From positions 1 to 64,000 of the forward strand of contig JAWKMJ010000017.1 of the NCBI GenBank assembly GCA_041392305.1: a stretch of 64,000 nt of DNA. Reading direction: 5' to 3'. This document shows positions 10,318 through 19,534 of the stretch, piece after piece (the stretch's first letter is position 1; every line of letters begins with the position of its first letter). A program made the translations under genes and the position numbers. The DNA comes from JAGQYP01 sp041392305. Its GTDB lineage: Bacteria > Bacteroidota > Bacteroidia > Flavobacteriales_D > Crocinitomicaceae. Under the pieces are notes generated by a model. It worked only from the letters and a program-made list of their open reading frames with translations, searched no databases and was not told where the DNA came from.

Positions 10318-10769
10318 TGCGAGTAGTGATCCAAAGAGTAAGTAGTTCAAAAGTAACCATTGACTCAAAAATTGTTGGGTCGATCGGTCAAGGACTCAAT
10401 TTACTATTGGGAATCGAAGAAGCCGATGAGAGTTCGGATATTGAATGGTTGGTTCAAAAGATCATTAATCTCCGAATTTTTAGTGATGCAGAAGGAAAGA
10501 TGAACCTATCGATAAAGGAAATAGATGGAGAAATTTTGTTGATTTCCCAGTTTACCCTGCATGCTTCTTACAAAAAGGGAAACAGACCTTCGTTTATTAA
10601 ATCTGCCAGACCTGAACAGGCCATTCCCTTGTATGAGTCGTTCAAAAAACAATTGGGCATTGAAATGGGAAAAGAAATTGCCTCAGGAGGATTTGGAACA
10701 GACATGAAAGTGGATATTCAAAATGACGGACCGGTGACCATTATAATGGATTCTAGGAATAAGGAATAA
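10317..10769 (+). CDS. dtd: D-aminoacyl-tRNA deacylase
   Basis: 150 residues, full length for DTD. The family hydrolyses D-aminoacyl-tRNA, and also Gly-tRNAAla, in the cytoplasm. Seen here: start MRVVIQRVSSSKVTI, the motif SQFTLHASYKKGNRPSF near residue 77, and the NDGPVTI motif near the C-terminus, which replaces the more common NxGPVT with Asp in the middle. The SQxTL and GP elements that form the chirality-selecting site are intact. It overlaps purF by one base. Confidence 0.95.
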   Translation: MRVVIQRVSSSKVTIDSKIVGSIGQGLNLLLGIEEADESSDIEWLVQKIINLRIFSDAEGKMNLSIKEIDGEILLISQFTLHASYKKGNRPSFIKSARPEQAIPLYESFKKQLGIEMGKEIASGGFGTDMKVDIQNDGPVTIIMDSRNKE

Positions 10770-10783
10770 TATTCTACATTCGT

Positions 10784-10823
10784 AAATCTAAAATCTAAAA
10801 TCTAAAATCTAAAATCTAAAATC
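10784..10823. repeat. Heptanucleotide tandem repeat (AAATCTA)
   Basis: Five complete copies of AAATCTA plus a partial sixth fill most of the 63-base gap between dtd and the MazG-like gene. The array ends 9 bases before the ATG at 10833, so it lies in the leader of that gene. Confidence 0.95.
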
Positions 10824-10832
10824 GTATATCCC

Positions 10833-11162
10833 ATGACAATAAACGAAGCTCAAAAACTAGTAGACGATTGGATTAAAGAATACGGAGTTCGCTATTTCAA
10901 CGAATTGACCAACATGGCCATGCTTACGGAAGAGGTGGGGGAAGTTGCACGAATTATCGCGAGAAGATATGGCGAACAATCTGAGAAAGAATCAGATAAA
11001 AACAAAGATCTTGGAGATGAATTGGCTGATATATTGTTTGTTTTAATCTGCTTAGCAAACCAAACCAATGTAGATCTGGAAGCGTCTTTAAAGAAGAATC
11101 TGGAGAAAAAAACGAATCGTGATTTTGACAGGCATCAGAAAAATGCTAAATTGAAAGGATAA
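10833..11162 (+). CDS. MazG-like nucleotide pyrophosphohydrolase
   Basis: 109 residues, an all-alpha NTP pyrophosphohydrolase of the MazG/dUTPase superfamily. The metal-binding pattern EEVGEVARIIARR (EExxE) near residue 30 and DLGDELADILF near 60 are complete, and the C-terminal KTNRDFDRH is typical. Members hydrolyse (d)NTPs to monophosphates and help clear aberrant nucleotides. It probably sits in one transcription unit with purF and dtd. The preceding heptanucleotide repeat could alter translation by length change. Confidence 0.88.
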   Translation: MTINEAQKLVDDWIKEYGVRYFNELTNMAMLTEEVGEVARIIARRYGEQSEKESDKNKDLGDELADILFVLICLANQTNVDLEASLKKNLEKKTNRDFDRHQKNAKLKG

Positions 11163-11175
11163 CAAAATATGAACT

Positions 11176-12657
11176 ATGAATAAACTATTACTCGCATTAA
11201 GTGGGCTGCTTTTCACAATTGGAGCAGCCGCACAAAACCCGCCCCAAAGATTGAATTCGGATAATCATTTTCAAGTTGAATATTCAAATTTAAACCAAGT
11301 TAAAGCAGCAGGGGATTCCTGCGGATACATGGCTAATGCCTATTTAGCAATTGATAAAGTGCAATCATTTGTTTGGTGGAATGGAGCTTATTATGGAGCG
11401 AGTACAGGCTCACCTTCGTTTTCTGAGGCGGGACAGTATTTCACGGCTCCGCAACCCATGCGAATTGATGGTTTTCAAATTATTTATTACTGGCGCCCAG
11501 AAGCTGCTGCTACCTCTATGCCCGTAGTAGGGAAAATTTATGAAGCCCTTGCCGATTCGACTCCCGGAAATTTATTGGCCGTGGATACGATTTTTGTAAC
11601 CCAGCAAACACCAGGAACCACCACAGCAAATTACGCTACGTTTGATTTTGATTCTAACCCTTTGGTTGGTGGAAATGGATTTTTCTTAAGTGTCCGAGCA
11701 TTTACGAATGATTCTATTTATTTTCTTTCGAATGACGATGGTCAAACAGAGGATCTATCTTATGCCTTTTATGAAGACGTTGATGTTCCTGCTAACAGTG
11801 GATGGGTAAATTATCTTCTTTTTGGAGCAGCTTATGATTTTGATCATTTGTTTTTCCCAATTTTCAAGACAGAATTTACTAATGATTTTACTGTGAGCGA
11901 TTCTATTTGCAGGGGGGCAGATGCTTGCGTAAATGTGATTAATAATGCCGCAATCACTTATGATTCTCTTTGGAATAGATTTTCAACTAACGACACGCTC
12001 TATTTAGGCTGGAGCTTTGGAGGAAATGCATCAGGAGCGGAAATGCGTTCTCATTGTGTGGCGCTGACTAGCCCTGGAACAGTCAATATTACAATGAACG
12101 ATACCATTAATTTCTTTAATGATCAAACTGGTAAATGCCCCGTACAAGTAACGAAACAAGTTTTTGTTGTAGATTCTGTACATGCCGATTTTACTTTCAC
12201 AAATTCGGGTCTACAGGTAGATTTTACTAATACATCTGCTATTGCAGATACCTATTTGTGGGATTTCGGGGATGGGAATAATAATATGGACACGAATACC
12301 ACCCATACATACGCATCAAACGGGATTTACACAGTTCATTTAAAAGCATATAATCAGTGTTTTGAAGATTCTTCGATTCAATCGGTTGATTTATCTACCG
12401 TTGGTTTAGAGGAATTTGGAACCAATTCCGTTTTAATTTATCCGAATCCGACACAAGGAAAGGTGATTATTTCATTGGATGAGGTTCAAAATAATGTTTC
12501 TCTTAAGGTAATCGATCTATTAGGAAAAACAGTTTTGAGTAGAAAGTTATCTGCTTCTCTGCTGGAAATTGATTTGGCACCATTTGGACAAGGGACTTAC
12601 TTTTTAAGATTGGAATCCGATTCCAAAGTAGTGACGAAAAAAATAGTGGTCAGATAA
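11176..12657 (+). CDS. Secreted PKD protein with T9SS type A signal
   Basis: 493 residues. Signal peptide MNKLLLALSGLLFTIGAAAQ. The N-terminal two thirds are not recognised; they hold a beta-rich segment (GAYYGASTGSPSFSEAGQYF, QPMRIDGFQIIYYW) resembling secreted Bacteroidota proteins of unknown role. A PKD domain is near 345-400 (YLWDFGDGNNNMD), and the last 75 residues form a T9SS type A sorting domain (IYPNPTQGKVIIS, LLGKTVL, GTYFLRL, KKIVVR). It starts 13 bases after the MazG-like gene and ends before a clear terminator, so it is probably last in that unit. Function unknown. Confidence 0.9.
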   Translation: MNKLLLALSGLLFTIGAAAQNPPQRLNSDNHFQVEYSNLNQVKAAGDSCGYMANAYLAIDKVQSFVWWNGAYYGASTGSPSFSEAGQYFTAPQPMRIDGFQIIYYWRPEAAATSMPVVGKIYEALADSTPGNLLAVDTIFVTQQTPGTTTANYATFDFDSNPLVGGNGFFLSVRAFTNDSIYFLSNDDGQTEDLSYAFYEDVDVPANSGWVNYLLFGAAYDFDHLFFPIFKTEFTNDFTVSDSICRGADACVNVINNAAITYDSLWNRFSTNDTLYLGWSFGGNASGAEMRSHCVALTSPGTVNITMNDTINFFNDQTGKCPVQVTKQVFVVDSVHADFTFTNSGLQVDFTNTSAIADTYLWDFGDGNNNMDTNTTHTYASNGIYTVHLKAYNQCFEDSSIQSVDLSTVGLEEFGTNSVLIYPNPTQGKVIISLDEVQNNVSLKVIDLLGKTVLSRKLSASLLEIDLAPFGQGTYFLRLESDSKVVTKKIVVR

Positions 12658-12680
12658 TAGATTGACCAATAAGAATACGC

Positions 12681-12709
12681 AAAGGAGGCTCTAGGGTCTC
12701 CTTTTTTTA
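12681..12709 (+). terminator. Rho-independent terminator
   Basis: The 7-bp stem AAAGGAG/CTCCTTT encloses a 10-base loop and runs into seven T residues, 24 bases after the stop of the secreted PKD gene. Confidence 0.85.
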
Positions 12710-12737
12710 TATTTTTACCTACCGAAACAACAAACAA

Positions 12738-14711
12738 TTGAGAGTCAGAAATAAACAACACATTGAAGCCCTATTGATTTACCTACTTCTGGGTGTAATT
12801 TTAATCGCTTTAGTTGTCATTTATTTTAGACTCGATAAGTCAATAGATGAAACTTCCAACGAAATCCTCGAAGAAAAGAGTCGATTGGTTCATCGCGAAC
12901 TGGATAATTATTTCGCACCTATAGAAGATAAATTACAGGAAGAATGGTTCAGACTTTATAGAGGTGAGTTTAATCAAATAAATCAGGATAATTTGGTCAA
13001 ACATTTCTTTTCCACCATTCAATCCAATCCTTTAATCTCTGGGTGTTTTATTTCTGATATTCATGGAAATCACATTTATGCGGCAGAATTAAGAGAAGGG
13101 GTATGGTTTTCAACCTTGATTTATAATATTGGAGAACCTAGAACAGAAAGTATGTTCTGGACCGTAGAAGGAAGGGATATTCGTGTGAAAAATGAGAATG
13201 TCAAACCCACTATTTCATATGATCCAAGAGATCAACAGTGGTTTGATAATAGCATGAAATCAGATACCATAGTTTGGACTCCTCCTTATAATTTCCAGAT
13301 GGGTTCGGTTGCAGGAATCACGGTTTCAAAAAAATTGGAATCGAAAGATACAGTGGTTCAAGTGATTTCCTTTGATGTTACTTTGTCTGATCTTTCTTCC
13401 AGGACTACTCATATTAAAGTTGGGGATAATGGCTACGCCTTTGTGTTTTCAAAAGAAGGAAATATGGTTGGGTTACCAAATGTATATTCTGATCAATTAC
13501 AATCCTTAAAAAAAGATTCTCTTATCAATATCAAGAATAGTGAATTTCCAGAGTTGAAGATGGCTTTTGAGACTTTTCAAAAAGAAAATTTAAATCCCAG
13601 AAATTATGAAATTGAGTCAGATGGAGAAATCTATATTGTCAATTTCAGTGAATACAAACTTAATGGAATAACGTTTTATACTGGGACCTTAATTCCAAGA
13701 AAAGACATTGTGAAATCCATGGCTTCAACAAAGAACTTCCTGATTTACGCCATGGGGTTTATACTTCTTGTGATCATGATCATTGCTCATGTATACAGAA
13801 GAAGAAACATTCTTCATGGTCAATTACAAGTTGAAAAAGCGAATGTTGATCTTCAGCATAAAATTGTAGAAGAAAAGAACAGGGAAATCATCGATTCCAT
13901 CAATTACGCCAAACGAATTCAGCGCGCTATTTTACCACCTGAGAAACAACTGAATCAAGTTTTGAAGAACGGATTTATCTTTTATCAGCCTAAAGATATT
14001 GTCGCAGGAGATTTTTATTGGATGGAGGTGTTGAGCAAGAGTATTGAGCAAGAGCAAGAGCAAGAGCAAGAGCAGGAGCAGGAGTCAATTTTGTTGGCGG
14101 CATGTGATTGTACTGGTCATGGGGTGCCTGGAGCCATGGTTTCTGTGATTTGCAATAATAGTTTGAATCGATCTGTAAGAGAATTTGGATTGAGGGATCC
14201 GGGAGAAATATTGGATAAAACACGTGATATTGTAATCCAAGAATTCGAAAAATCTGAAGATGAAGTAAAAGATGGAATGGATGTAGCACTTGTGAGTCTG
14301 GAGCAACAGCAAGAGGGTGATGATTCTCTTGCGCGAAACTCTTGCTCGAAACTCAAATACGCTGGCGCAAACAATCCTCTTTGGATCATTAGAAAAGGTG
14401 CTTCTGATGTAGAAGTCATCAAGGCTGATAAGCAACCAATTGGGAAATTTATTAATCCAATCTCCTATCAAACAACTGAGGTTGAGCTTTCTAAAGGAGA
14501 CACTTTTTATATTTTTTCAGATGGATTCTCGGATCAGTTTGGTGGAGACAAAGGGAAAAAAATGAAAGCAGCAAATATGAAAAAACTACTGCTATCCATC
14601 CAGGATTTGAATATGAAGGCTCAAGAACAAAGATTAGCCTCCTTTTTTGAAGAATGGAAAGGTCAATTTGAGCAAGTTGATGATGTACTAGTTATTGGCT
14701 ATCGCTTTTAA
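12738..14711 (+). CDS. Membrane sensor SpoIIE/PP2C phosphatase with repeat inserts
   Basis: 657 residues from a TTG start; no ATG precedes the first membrane helix (about 10-30), so TTG is the only sensible start. An extracytoplasmic dCache-like sensor (about 31-330) is followed by a second helix (333-352), a coiled coil with DSINYAKRIQRAILPP (385-400), and a PP2C/SpoIIE domain. Metal-site acidic residues are present: GDFYW, DCTGHGVPGA, DGFSDQFGG, DDVLVIGY. Such proteins dephosphorylate anti-anti-sigma factors or similar partners. Two hairpin turns carry unusual inserts. Residues 431-448 (LSKSIEQEQEQEQEQEQE) come from the 19-bp-type repeat. Residues 522-538 (QQQEGDDSLARNSCSKL) contain a related repeat in reverse orientation. 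Both fall between strands of the fold, so activity could be kept. Confidence 0.9.
   Translation: MRVRNKQHIEALLIYLLLGVILIALVVIYFRLDKSIDETSNEILEEKSRLVHRELDNYFAPIEDKLQEEWFRLYRGEFNQINQDNLVKHFFSTIQSNPLISGCFISDIHGNHIYAAELREGVWFSTLIYNIGEPRTESMFWTVEGRDIRVKNENVKPTISYDPRDQQWFDNSMKSDTIVWTPPYNFQMGSVAGITVSKKLESKDTVVQVISFDVTLSDLSSRTTHIKVGDNGYAFVFSKEGNMVGLPNVYSDQLQSLKKDSLINIKNSEFPELKMAFETFQKENLNPRNYEIESDGEIYIVNFSEYKLNGITFYTGTLIPRKDIVKSMASTKNFLIYAMGFILLVIMIIAHVYRRRNILHGQLQVEKANVDLQHKIVEEKNREIIDSINYAKRIQRAILPPEKQLNQVLKNGFIFYQPKDIVAGDFYWMEVLSKSIEQEQEQEQEQEQESILLAACDCTGHGVPGAMVSVICNNSLNRSVREFGLRDPGEILDKTRDIVIQEFEKSEDEVKDGMDVALVSLEQQQEGDDSLARNSCSKLKYAGANNPLWIIRKGASDVEVIKADKQPIGKFINPISYQTTEVELSKGDTFYIFSDGFSDQFGGDKGKKMKAANMKKLLLSIQDLNMKAQEQRLASFFEEWKGQFEQVDDVLVIGYRF
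14029..14082 (+). repeat. GAGCAA repeat inserted in phosphatase coding sequence
   Basis: The segment holds TTGAGCAAGAGTATTGAGCA followed by repeated GAGCAA and GAGCAG units. It matches the intergenic array at 4124-4290 and is in frame, encoding the EQEQEQ stretch. A second, diverged and reverse-oriented trace (TTGCGCGAAACTCTTGCTCG) is at 14329-14348 in the same gene. Confidence 0.85.
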
Positions 14712-14772
14712 TAGGCATAAAATATCTTTTTTCCCGCTGATATTTGTCAGGGATTGAAGAATGATTTAGCTT

Positions 14773-14780
14773 TACATTTG
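14773..14780 (+). promoter_or_regulatory. -7 box fixing the start of the next gene
   Basis: TACATTTG matches TAnnTTTG exactly; a TTG lies 16 bases upstream at 14754-14756. Transcription would begin near 14787. The upstream TTG at 14754 therefore cannot serve as start codon for this transcript, and the ATG at 14805 is favoured. Confidence 0.5.
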
Positions 14781-14804
14781 AATAAACAATCAATACAAAA
14801 TAAA

Positions 14805-15224
14805 ATGGGAGAATTAGTAGAATTAAATCAAGGAGAGATCAAGATAAAATTTTCGGCACCAACCTCAGGTAAATTGACTTTTGCCGATATGGGATTGAAG
14901 GATGAGGATCTAGTTTTAGAAAGTGGGCTTTTAAGATTGGTATTTGATTTTGAAGGAATTGGCGAACATAATTTCTTTAAAATGCCAACTATTGAAGTAG
15001 CTTACGCTGAAGAAGTTGGTGAAACTCACTGGCAATGTGATTTCAACGAAGAAACAATTTTAGATAAAATGGATCACCATGGTCACTCTACTGTGATTTT
15101 ATTAGATCGTAAAAAAATTGAATCACTGGAGCACAGACATGAGAATACTTTGGTAGTTCATGCTGAGTTCCCACAGGAGGTTCATCTTAAAGCGGCTGAT
15201 TCCTATGTGACATTGTTCAATTAG
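14805..15224 (+). CDS. Conserved-looking hypothetical acidic protein
   Basis: 139 residues from the ATG at 14805; an open frame reaches back to a TTG at 14754, but that extension covers the -7 box. No family recognised. The protein is soluble, acidic and rich in beta-strand patterns (IKIKFSAPTSGKLTF, LVLESGLLRLVFDF). It contains a His-rich stretch (KMDHHGHSTVI, LEHRHENTLVVHAEF) that might bind a metal, which is inference only. It is a single-gene unit with its own promoter and terminator. Confidence 0.7.
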   Translation: MGELVELNQGEIKIKFSAPTSGKLTFADMGLKDEDLVLESGLLRLVFDFEGIGEHNFFKMPTIEVAYAEEVGETHWQCDFNEETILDKMDHHGHSTVILLDRKKIESLEHRHENTLVVHAEFPQEVHLKAADSYVTLFN

Positions 15225-15247
15225 GGAACGCTTTTTGTATCGAGTTG

Positions 15248-15277
15248 AGGGATTCCATTTAGGAGTCCCTTTTTTTG
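15248..15277 (+). terminator. Rho-independent terminator
   Basis: Nine-base-pair stem AGGGATTCC/GGAGTCCCT (one G-T pair) with loop ATTTA and a run of eight T residues, 24 bases after the stop of the hypothetical gene. Confidence 0.9.
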
Positions 15278-15325
15278 TATATATCTCATTATATTTACGC
15301 AAAAGCAAAGACAAACTAAAACACC

Positions 15326-17326
15326 ATGAAACCAATTCTTACTAGAATATCCAGTTCCTTTTGCCTCGTTATTTTCGCTTTTTCCCTACATTCCCAAATC
15401 AGCATGAATGATGTGAATTTGCTTGATTACAAAGCGGATCCTGAATCTTATTTTGATAGTACGCTTACGGTATTTTCTGACCGAGGTGCCTGGTTTGGCT
15501 TTTCTTATCCCACTAGACCAGAACATTATGGTGGGTTTATGGGGCCCTATCTTATGGGCGAGAATAATGGAACTTGGTTAGGTTCAAATACATGTCAGTT
15601 GTTTATAGAGGATTTTTCCTCCAAAAGGGTAGTGGACTGGAGTGGTTTTGAAATGAAATCAACAAGTTTTAGAAGTCATTTAATACAGATGTTTGAAAGC
15701 GTAGAATACAAGATCATTCAGACTTTGATTTTTACTTCCAAGCGATCGGCTATCCTTTATACTCAGGTACAGAATAAAACAGAAAAACCAAAAACGTTGA
15801 AATTCAAGTGGCGTTTTCATCCGTTAATGCCCAATCTGAAAAAGCTACCACAAAGTTATGGAATGCTTTATAAGTCAAATTCTTCCAATGAAAGAGTAAT
15901 GATTTATGGATTGGATGCATTTCCTTACATCAATCCAAGATCTGAATATCCAATTCAAATGCAAGAAGTCACCATTGAACCGGGTGAAATGGAAGAACTG
16001 CATATTGGCTTTACAGTTATGTTTGGTGGGGATGACTTTAAAGACGAGGAAAAGATTCAGAAAAAATGGAAAGCCGGTTTTCTTGATTCATTAGAAAAAT
16101 ATCAGGAAGGGAAGACCAAAATTAGTCATGATTTACAGTCAAAAATGGATCCCAACTTTTTAGATTCAGCCTATGTACGAGTGTTAAATAAGTCTCTTTT
16201 AACGCTACAAAATAATTGGCGAGCAGCTGCTGATTTACTGACAAAAGATGGGATTTTTCCAAGTTATGCGGATAAAGAATATAATGGTTTTTGGGCTTGG
16301 GATAGTTGGAAACATGCTGTTGCAATATCCTATTTTGATAGCGTTTTAGCCAAGAACCAAATTCGTGTAATGTATGAATATATGGATACCAATGGATTTA
16401 TTCCAAATTGTGTATTCAGAGATACAAATAGTATAAAGAACAATTACAGAAATACTCAACCACCGCTTTCAGGTTGGGCAATATGGGAAGTCTACAGACA
16501 AACAAGAGATCAAAACTTTTTGGAAGAAATGTATCCAAAACTTCTGAAACAACATCAGTGGTGGTACATTTATAGGGATCATGATCAGGATGGAATCTGT
16601 GAATATGGGAGTCAGGATGGAAGTTTGGAAGCAGCAAGATGGGAAAGTGGAATGGACAATGCTGTTAGATTTGATCAATCAAAATTACTTTCGATTGGAG
16701 ATACCTTATTCTCTTTAGATCAGGAGAGTGTGGATCTAAATTGTTATTTGATGCAAGAGAAACTTCTTCTCTCCTATATGGCAATCTCCATGAAAGACAC
16801 ACTTAATGCGAAAAGAATGAAAGAAGAAGCAAAAGAACTAATGGATAAAATCCAATCTCAGTTTTACGATGCTTCTACAGGTTGGTTCTACGATACTAAA
16901 ATAGATGGGAAAACATTTGTTAAAACCATGGGATGCGAAGGATGGAGTCCACTTTGGACAAGAGCGGCCTCAACAGAACAAGCTGAAAAAGTGAAAGAAC
17001 AGATGATGATTCCGGAGCAGTTTTTTGGAACAGTACCTTTTCAAACATTAAGTGCGAATGATCCTGAATTCAAACCCAAAGATGGTTATTGGAGAGGTCC
17101 CGTTTGGATTGATCAGGCTTATTTTGGTGTTAGAGGATTGACTAATTATGGTTTTGAAGCAGAGGCCAAAAAGGCGACTATGCGTTTATTGAGAAATGCT
17201 AATGGGGTTACTGAAAAAGGGGAGCCTTTAAGAGAAACTTATCATCCTCAGACAGGAGAGGGAATGAATGCCAAACATTTTAGTTGGACGGCAGCACATT
17301 ATATTCTTTTGCTACTAAATAAGTGA
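15326..17326 (+). CDS. Secreted GH63-like (alpha/alpha)6 glycosidase
   Basis: 666 residues. Signal peptide to about residue 24 (LHSQ). A beta-sandwich domain (about 30-260) with GGFMGPYLMGENNGTW is followed by an (alpha/alpha)6 barrel (about 270-666). Barrel motifs match GH63 enzymes such as E. coli YgjK and mannosylglycerate hydrolases: FWAWDSWKHA near 321, RWESGMDNAVRFD near 437 (its Asp is the expected general acid), GYWRGPVWIDQAYFG near 588, and HFSWTAAHYILLLL at the C-terminus. The family hydrolyses alpha-glucosidic or related bonds with inversion. Export suggests a periplasmic or lipoprotein-free outer location. The substrate cannot be read from the sequence. Monocistronic. Confidence 0.85.
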   Translation: MKPILTRISSSFCLVIFAFSLHSQISMNDVNLLDYKADPESYFDSTLTVFSDRGAWFGFSYPTRPEHYGGFMGPYLMGENNGTWLGSNTCQLFIEDFSSKRVVDWSGFEMKSTSFRSHLIQMFESVEYKIIQTLIFTSKRSAILYTQVQNKTEKPKTLKFKWRFHPLMPNLKKLPQSYGMLYKSNSSNERVMIYGLDAFPYINPRSEYPIQMQEVTIEPGEMEELHIGFTVMFGGDDFKDEEKIQKKWKAGFLDSLEKYQEGKTKISHDLQSKMDPNFLDSAYVRVLNKSLLTLQNNWRAAADLLTKDGIFPSYADKEYNGFWAWDSWKHAVAISYFDSVLAKNQIRVMYEYMDTNGFIPNCVFRDTNSIKNNYRNTQPPLSGWAIWEVYRQTRDQNFLEEMYPKLLKQHQWWYIYRDHDQDGICEYGSQDGSLEAARWESGMDNAVRFDQSKLLSIGDTLFSLDQESVDLNCYLMQEKLLLSYMAISMKDTLNAKRMKEEAKELMDKIQSQFYDASTGWFYDTKIDGKTFVKTMGCEGWSPLWTRAASTEQAEKVKEQMMIPEQFFGTVPFQTLSANDPEFKPKDGYWRGPVWIDQAYFGVRGLTNYGFEAEAKKATMRLLRNANGVTEKGEPLRETYHPQTGEGMNAKHFSWTAAHYILLLLNK

Positions 17327-17366
17327 GGTAAATAGTCCCATTAAGATTGGGATTAGATTGAACCGT

Positions 17367-18599
17367 CTAGTTTACTTTTCCTTTCAAAATGATTTTCTCC
17401 ACATCATTTGTTCCAAAGGAATAAGGAATATATCCAATTGATGGAATTTCCTTTGTAACGATCAAATTCGCAAGTTTACCTTTGGTAATGCTTCCCAATT
17501 CATTTTCAAAATTCATGGCATAGGCTCCATTAATTGTCGAAGCATTTAGAGCTGCATTTGGAGAAATTTTCATCTTGATGCAAGCTAAACTCATGACCAA
17601 TTGCATGTTTCCACAAGGAGAAGAGCCAGGATTGTAGTCGGTCGCCAGAGCAAAACCTAAGTCATTTTCAATCAGTTTTTTACCTGGTCCGTAAGGGATT
17701 TCAATAAAAAGGGAACAAGCTGGCAAAATGGTTGGAATCGTTGATCCTTTTTTCAGAGCTTCAATATCGTCATCAGTTAATACCTCTAAATGATCCACTG
17801 AAAGTGCTCCATGTTCTACACAGGCTTGAATCCCCCCAATTGAAGTAAATTGATTTACGTGAATTTTAGGAATTAATCCATATTTTCTTCCGGCTTCTAT
17901 AATCTCAATCGTTTCCTCAACCGAAAAATAGTTTGACTCGCAAAAAACATCTATGTAGTCGGCTAATTTTTCAGTAGCGATATTTGGAATCATTTCCTGA
18001 ATAATCAGATCGAGATAACCTCTTTTGTTCTCTTTGAATTCTTTAGGATAAGCATGTGCACCTAGAAAAGTCGATCGAATACTCAAATTGGATGCCTCCT
18101 TAATTCGTTGGATTACCCGTAACATTTTTAGTTCTGATTCTACCGAAAGACCATATCCTGATTTGATTTCAAGGGCTCCCGTACCAGTGGAAATTACTTC
18201 TTGGACACGAATTAAAGACTGTTCGTAGAGCTCATTTTCAGGAGTCATTCTTAATTTTTCTGCCGAGTTCAGGATACCCCCACCTTTTTCTGCAATTTCT
18301 TCATAGGAAAGCCCGTTTATTTTATCAATAAATTCGGTTTCTCTCGTACCTGCATAGACAATATGGGAATGTGAATCAACAAAAGCAGGAAGGACATATT
18401 TAGAAGTGCAATCGATTATTTCAGTCCAATTTTTTTCAGGTAGCACATTCATTTTTCCATAATCCGCAATTTTCTCACCCTCAATTACCAAGAAGGCATT
18501 ATCGATAAATTTGATCTCATTCATTGCCTTTCCTTTTTTAAATTCAGGAGTGGTTTCTTCTGTGAGATAAAGCCCTTTTATATTTTTCAGTAATTTCAT
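17367..18599 (-). CDS. hutI: Imidazolonepropionase
   Basis: 410 residues, normal length. HutI converts 4-imidazolone-5-propanoate to N-formimidoyl-L-glutamate in histidine breakdown. Motifs: metal ligands HSHIVYAGTRETEF near residue 75, EIKSGYGL near 140, HVNQFTSIGG near 243, SVDHLEVL, and ATDYNPGSSPCGNMQLVM near 320. It is last in a leftward unit, overlapping the upstream dehydrogenase by 4 bases (ATGA). Other hut catalytic genes are not nearby; hutD is 6.4 kb away in a different unit. Confidence 0.95.
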   Translation of the reverse strand: MKLLKNIKGLYLTEETTPEFKKGKAMNEIKFIDNAFLVIEGEKIADYGKMNVLPEKNWTEIIDCTSKYVLPAFVDSHSHIVYAGTRETEFIDKINGLSYEEIAEKGGGILNSAEKLRMTPENELYEQSLIRVQEVISTGTGALEIKSGYGLSVESELKMLRVIQRIKEASNLSIRSTFLGAHAYPKEFKENKRGYLDLIIQEMIPNIATEKLADYIDVFCESNYFSVEETIEIIEAGRKYGLIPKIHVNQFTSIGGIQACVEHGALSVDHLEVLTDDDIEALKKGSTIPTILPACSLFIEIPYGPGKKLIENDLGFALATDYNPGSSPCGNMQLVMSLACIKMKISPNAALNASTINGAYAMNFENELGSITKGKLANLIVTKEIPSIGYIPYSFGTNDVEKIILKGKVN

Positions 18600-19534
18600 T
18601 TGAAGTGAATTAAGATTTTATCAGCTAGTACATTGCTAAGTTTAAAATAGGATTCTTTTGTCCAGCCACCTACATGCGGACTTAAAAGCACATTGTTTGC
18701 ATGGATCAAGTATTCGAAAGCTTCAGGCATTTGCTGAGAAAACATATTTTCGAAAGAAGATTTTTCATATTCGAGAACGTCCAGGCAAGCACCCGCAATT
18801 TTACCTGATTTTAATGCATTTACAAGATCATTGGTTTTTACAATTTTGCCTCGGCTTAGATTAACCAGGTAGAAATTCTTTTGAAAATCATTGATTAATT
18901 GTTGATCAATGAGTTCAATCGTTTCTTCAGTTTGAGGGATATGAAGTGAAAGTAGGTCCGCCTTTTCCTTTATTTCTTCCCAGGTAGATTCCTTTACCAA
19001 TTCATTTCCAAAACCTGTTTTGTATTTATCGTAGGCGAGAATCTCGCAATCAAATCCTCTCAATTTTTTAGCAAATTCGGATCCGTTGTTTCCGTACCCA
19101 ATTATTCCAATCGTTTTTCCTTCTAATTCATATCCCCGATTTCCCTCTCGATCCCATATTCCGGAGCATACTTCTTGATGTCCTTTTAAAAGGTGATTGA
19201 AAAGAGAAAGAATCATACCAATCGCATGCTCCGCTACTGCACCTCTATTTCCTTCTGGGGCATTGAAGAGAACAATTTTTCTTTTTTCGCAATAAACCTC
19301 GTCAATATTTTCCATTCCAGCTCCTGAACGTGCAATGAACTTAAGCTGATTTGCATGGCGCAAAAAAGATTCATCCATCCGAAATCTAGAACGAATCACA
19401 ATGCCGTCAAAGTCGTTAATCAAATAGACAAGTTTTTCTATTGGGATATTGGAATAGTCATAGCATTCCCATGACTCAGCTTCCAATCTTTGTTGAAGGA
19501 TCGGATGAACGGTATCTAAAAACGCAACTTTCAT
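18596..19534 (-). CDS. D-2-hydroxyacid dehydrogenase
   Basis: 312 residues, NAD-dependent, phosphoglycerate-dehydrogenase-like but without a C-terminal ACT domain. The nucleotide-binding loop is GIIGYGNNGSEFAKKL near residue 140; catalytic Arg lies in NLSRGKIV (near 230), Glu in CLDVLEYE, and His in LSPHVGGWT (near 290). Members reduce 2-ketoacids or oxidise 3-phosphoglycerate. The start overlaps the mgtE stop by one base (TAATG) and the end overlaps hutI by 4, so the three genes are co-translated. The exact substrate is not evident. Confidence 0.9.
   Translation of the reverse strand: MKVAFLDTVHPILQQRLEAESWECYDYSNIPIEKLVYLINDFDGIVIRSRFRMDESFLRHANQLKFIARSGAGMENIDEVYCEKRKIVLFNAPEGNRGAVAEHAIGMILSLFNHLLKGHQEVCSGIWDREGNRGYELEGKTIGIIGYGNNGSEFAKKLRGFDCEILAYDKYKTGFGNELVKESTWEEIKEKADLLSLHIPQTEETIELIDQQLINDFQKNFYLVNLSRGKIVKTNDLVNALKSGKIAGACLDVLEYEKSSFENMFSQQMPEAFEYLIHANNVLLSPHVGGWTKESYFKLSNVLADKILIHFK

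Noticed and set aside
17330..17366. Terminator between the GH63-like gene and hutI
   Set aside because: Only a weak TCCCA/TGGGA stem without a T run.
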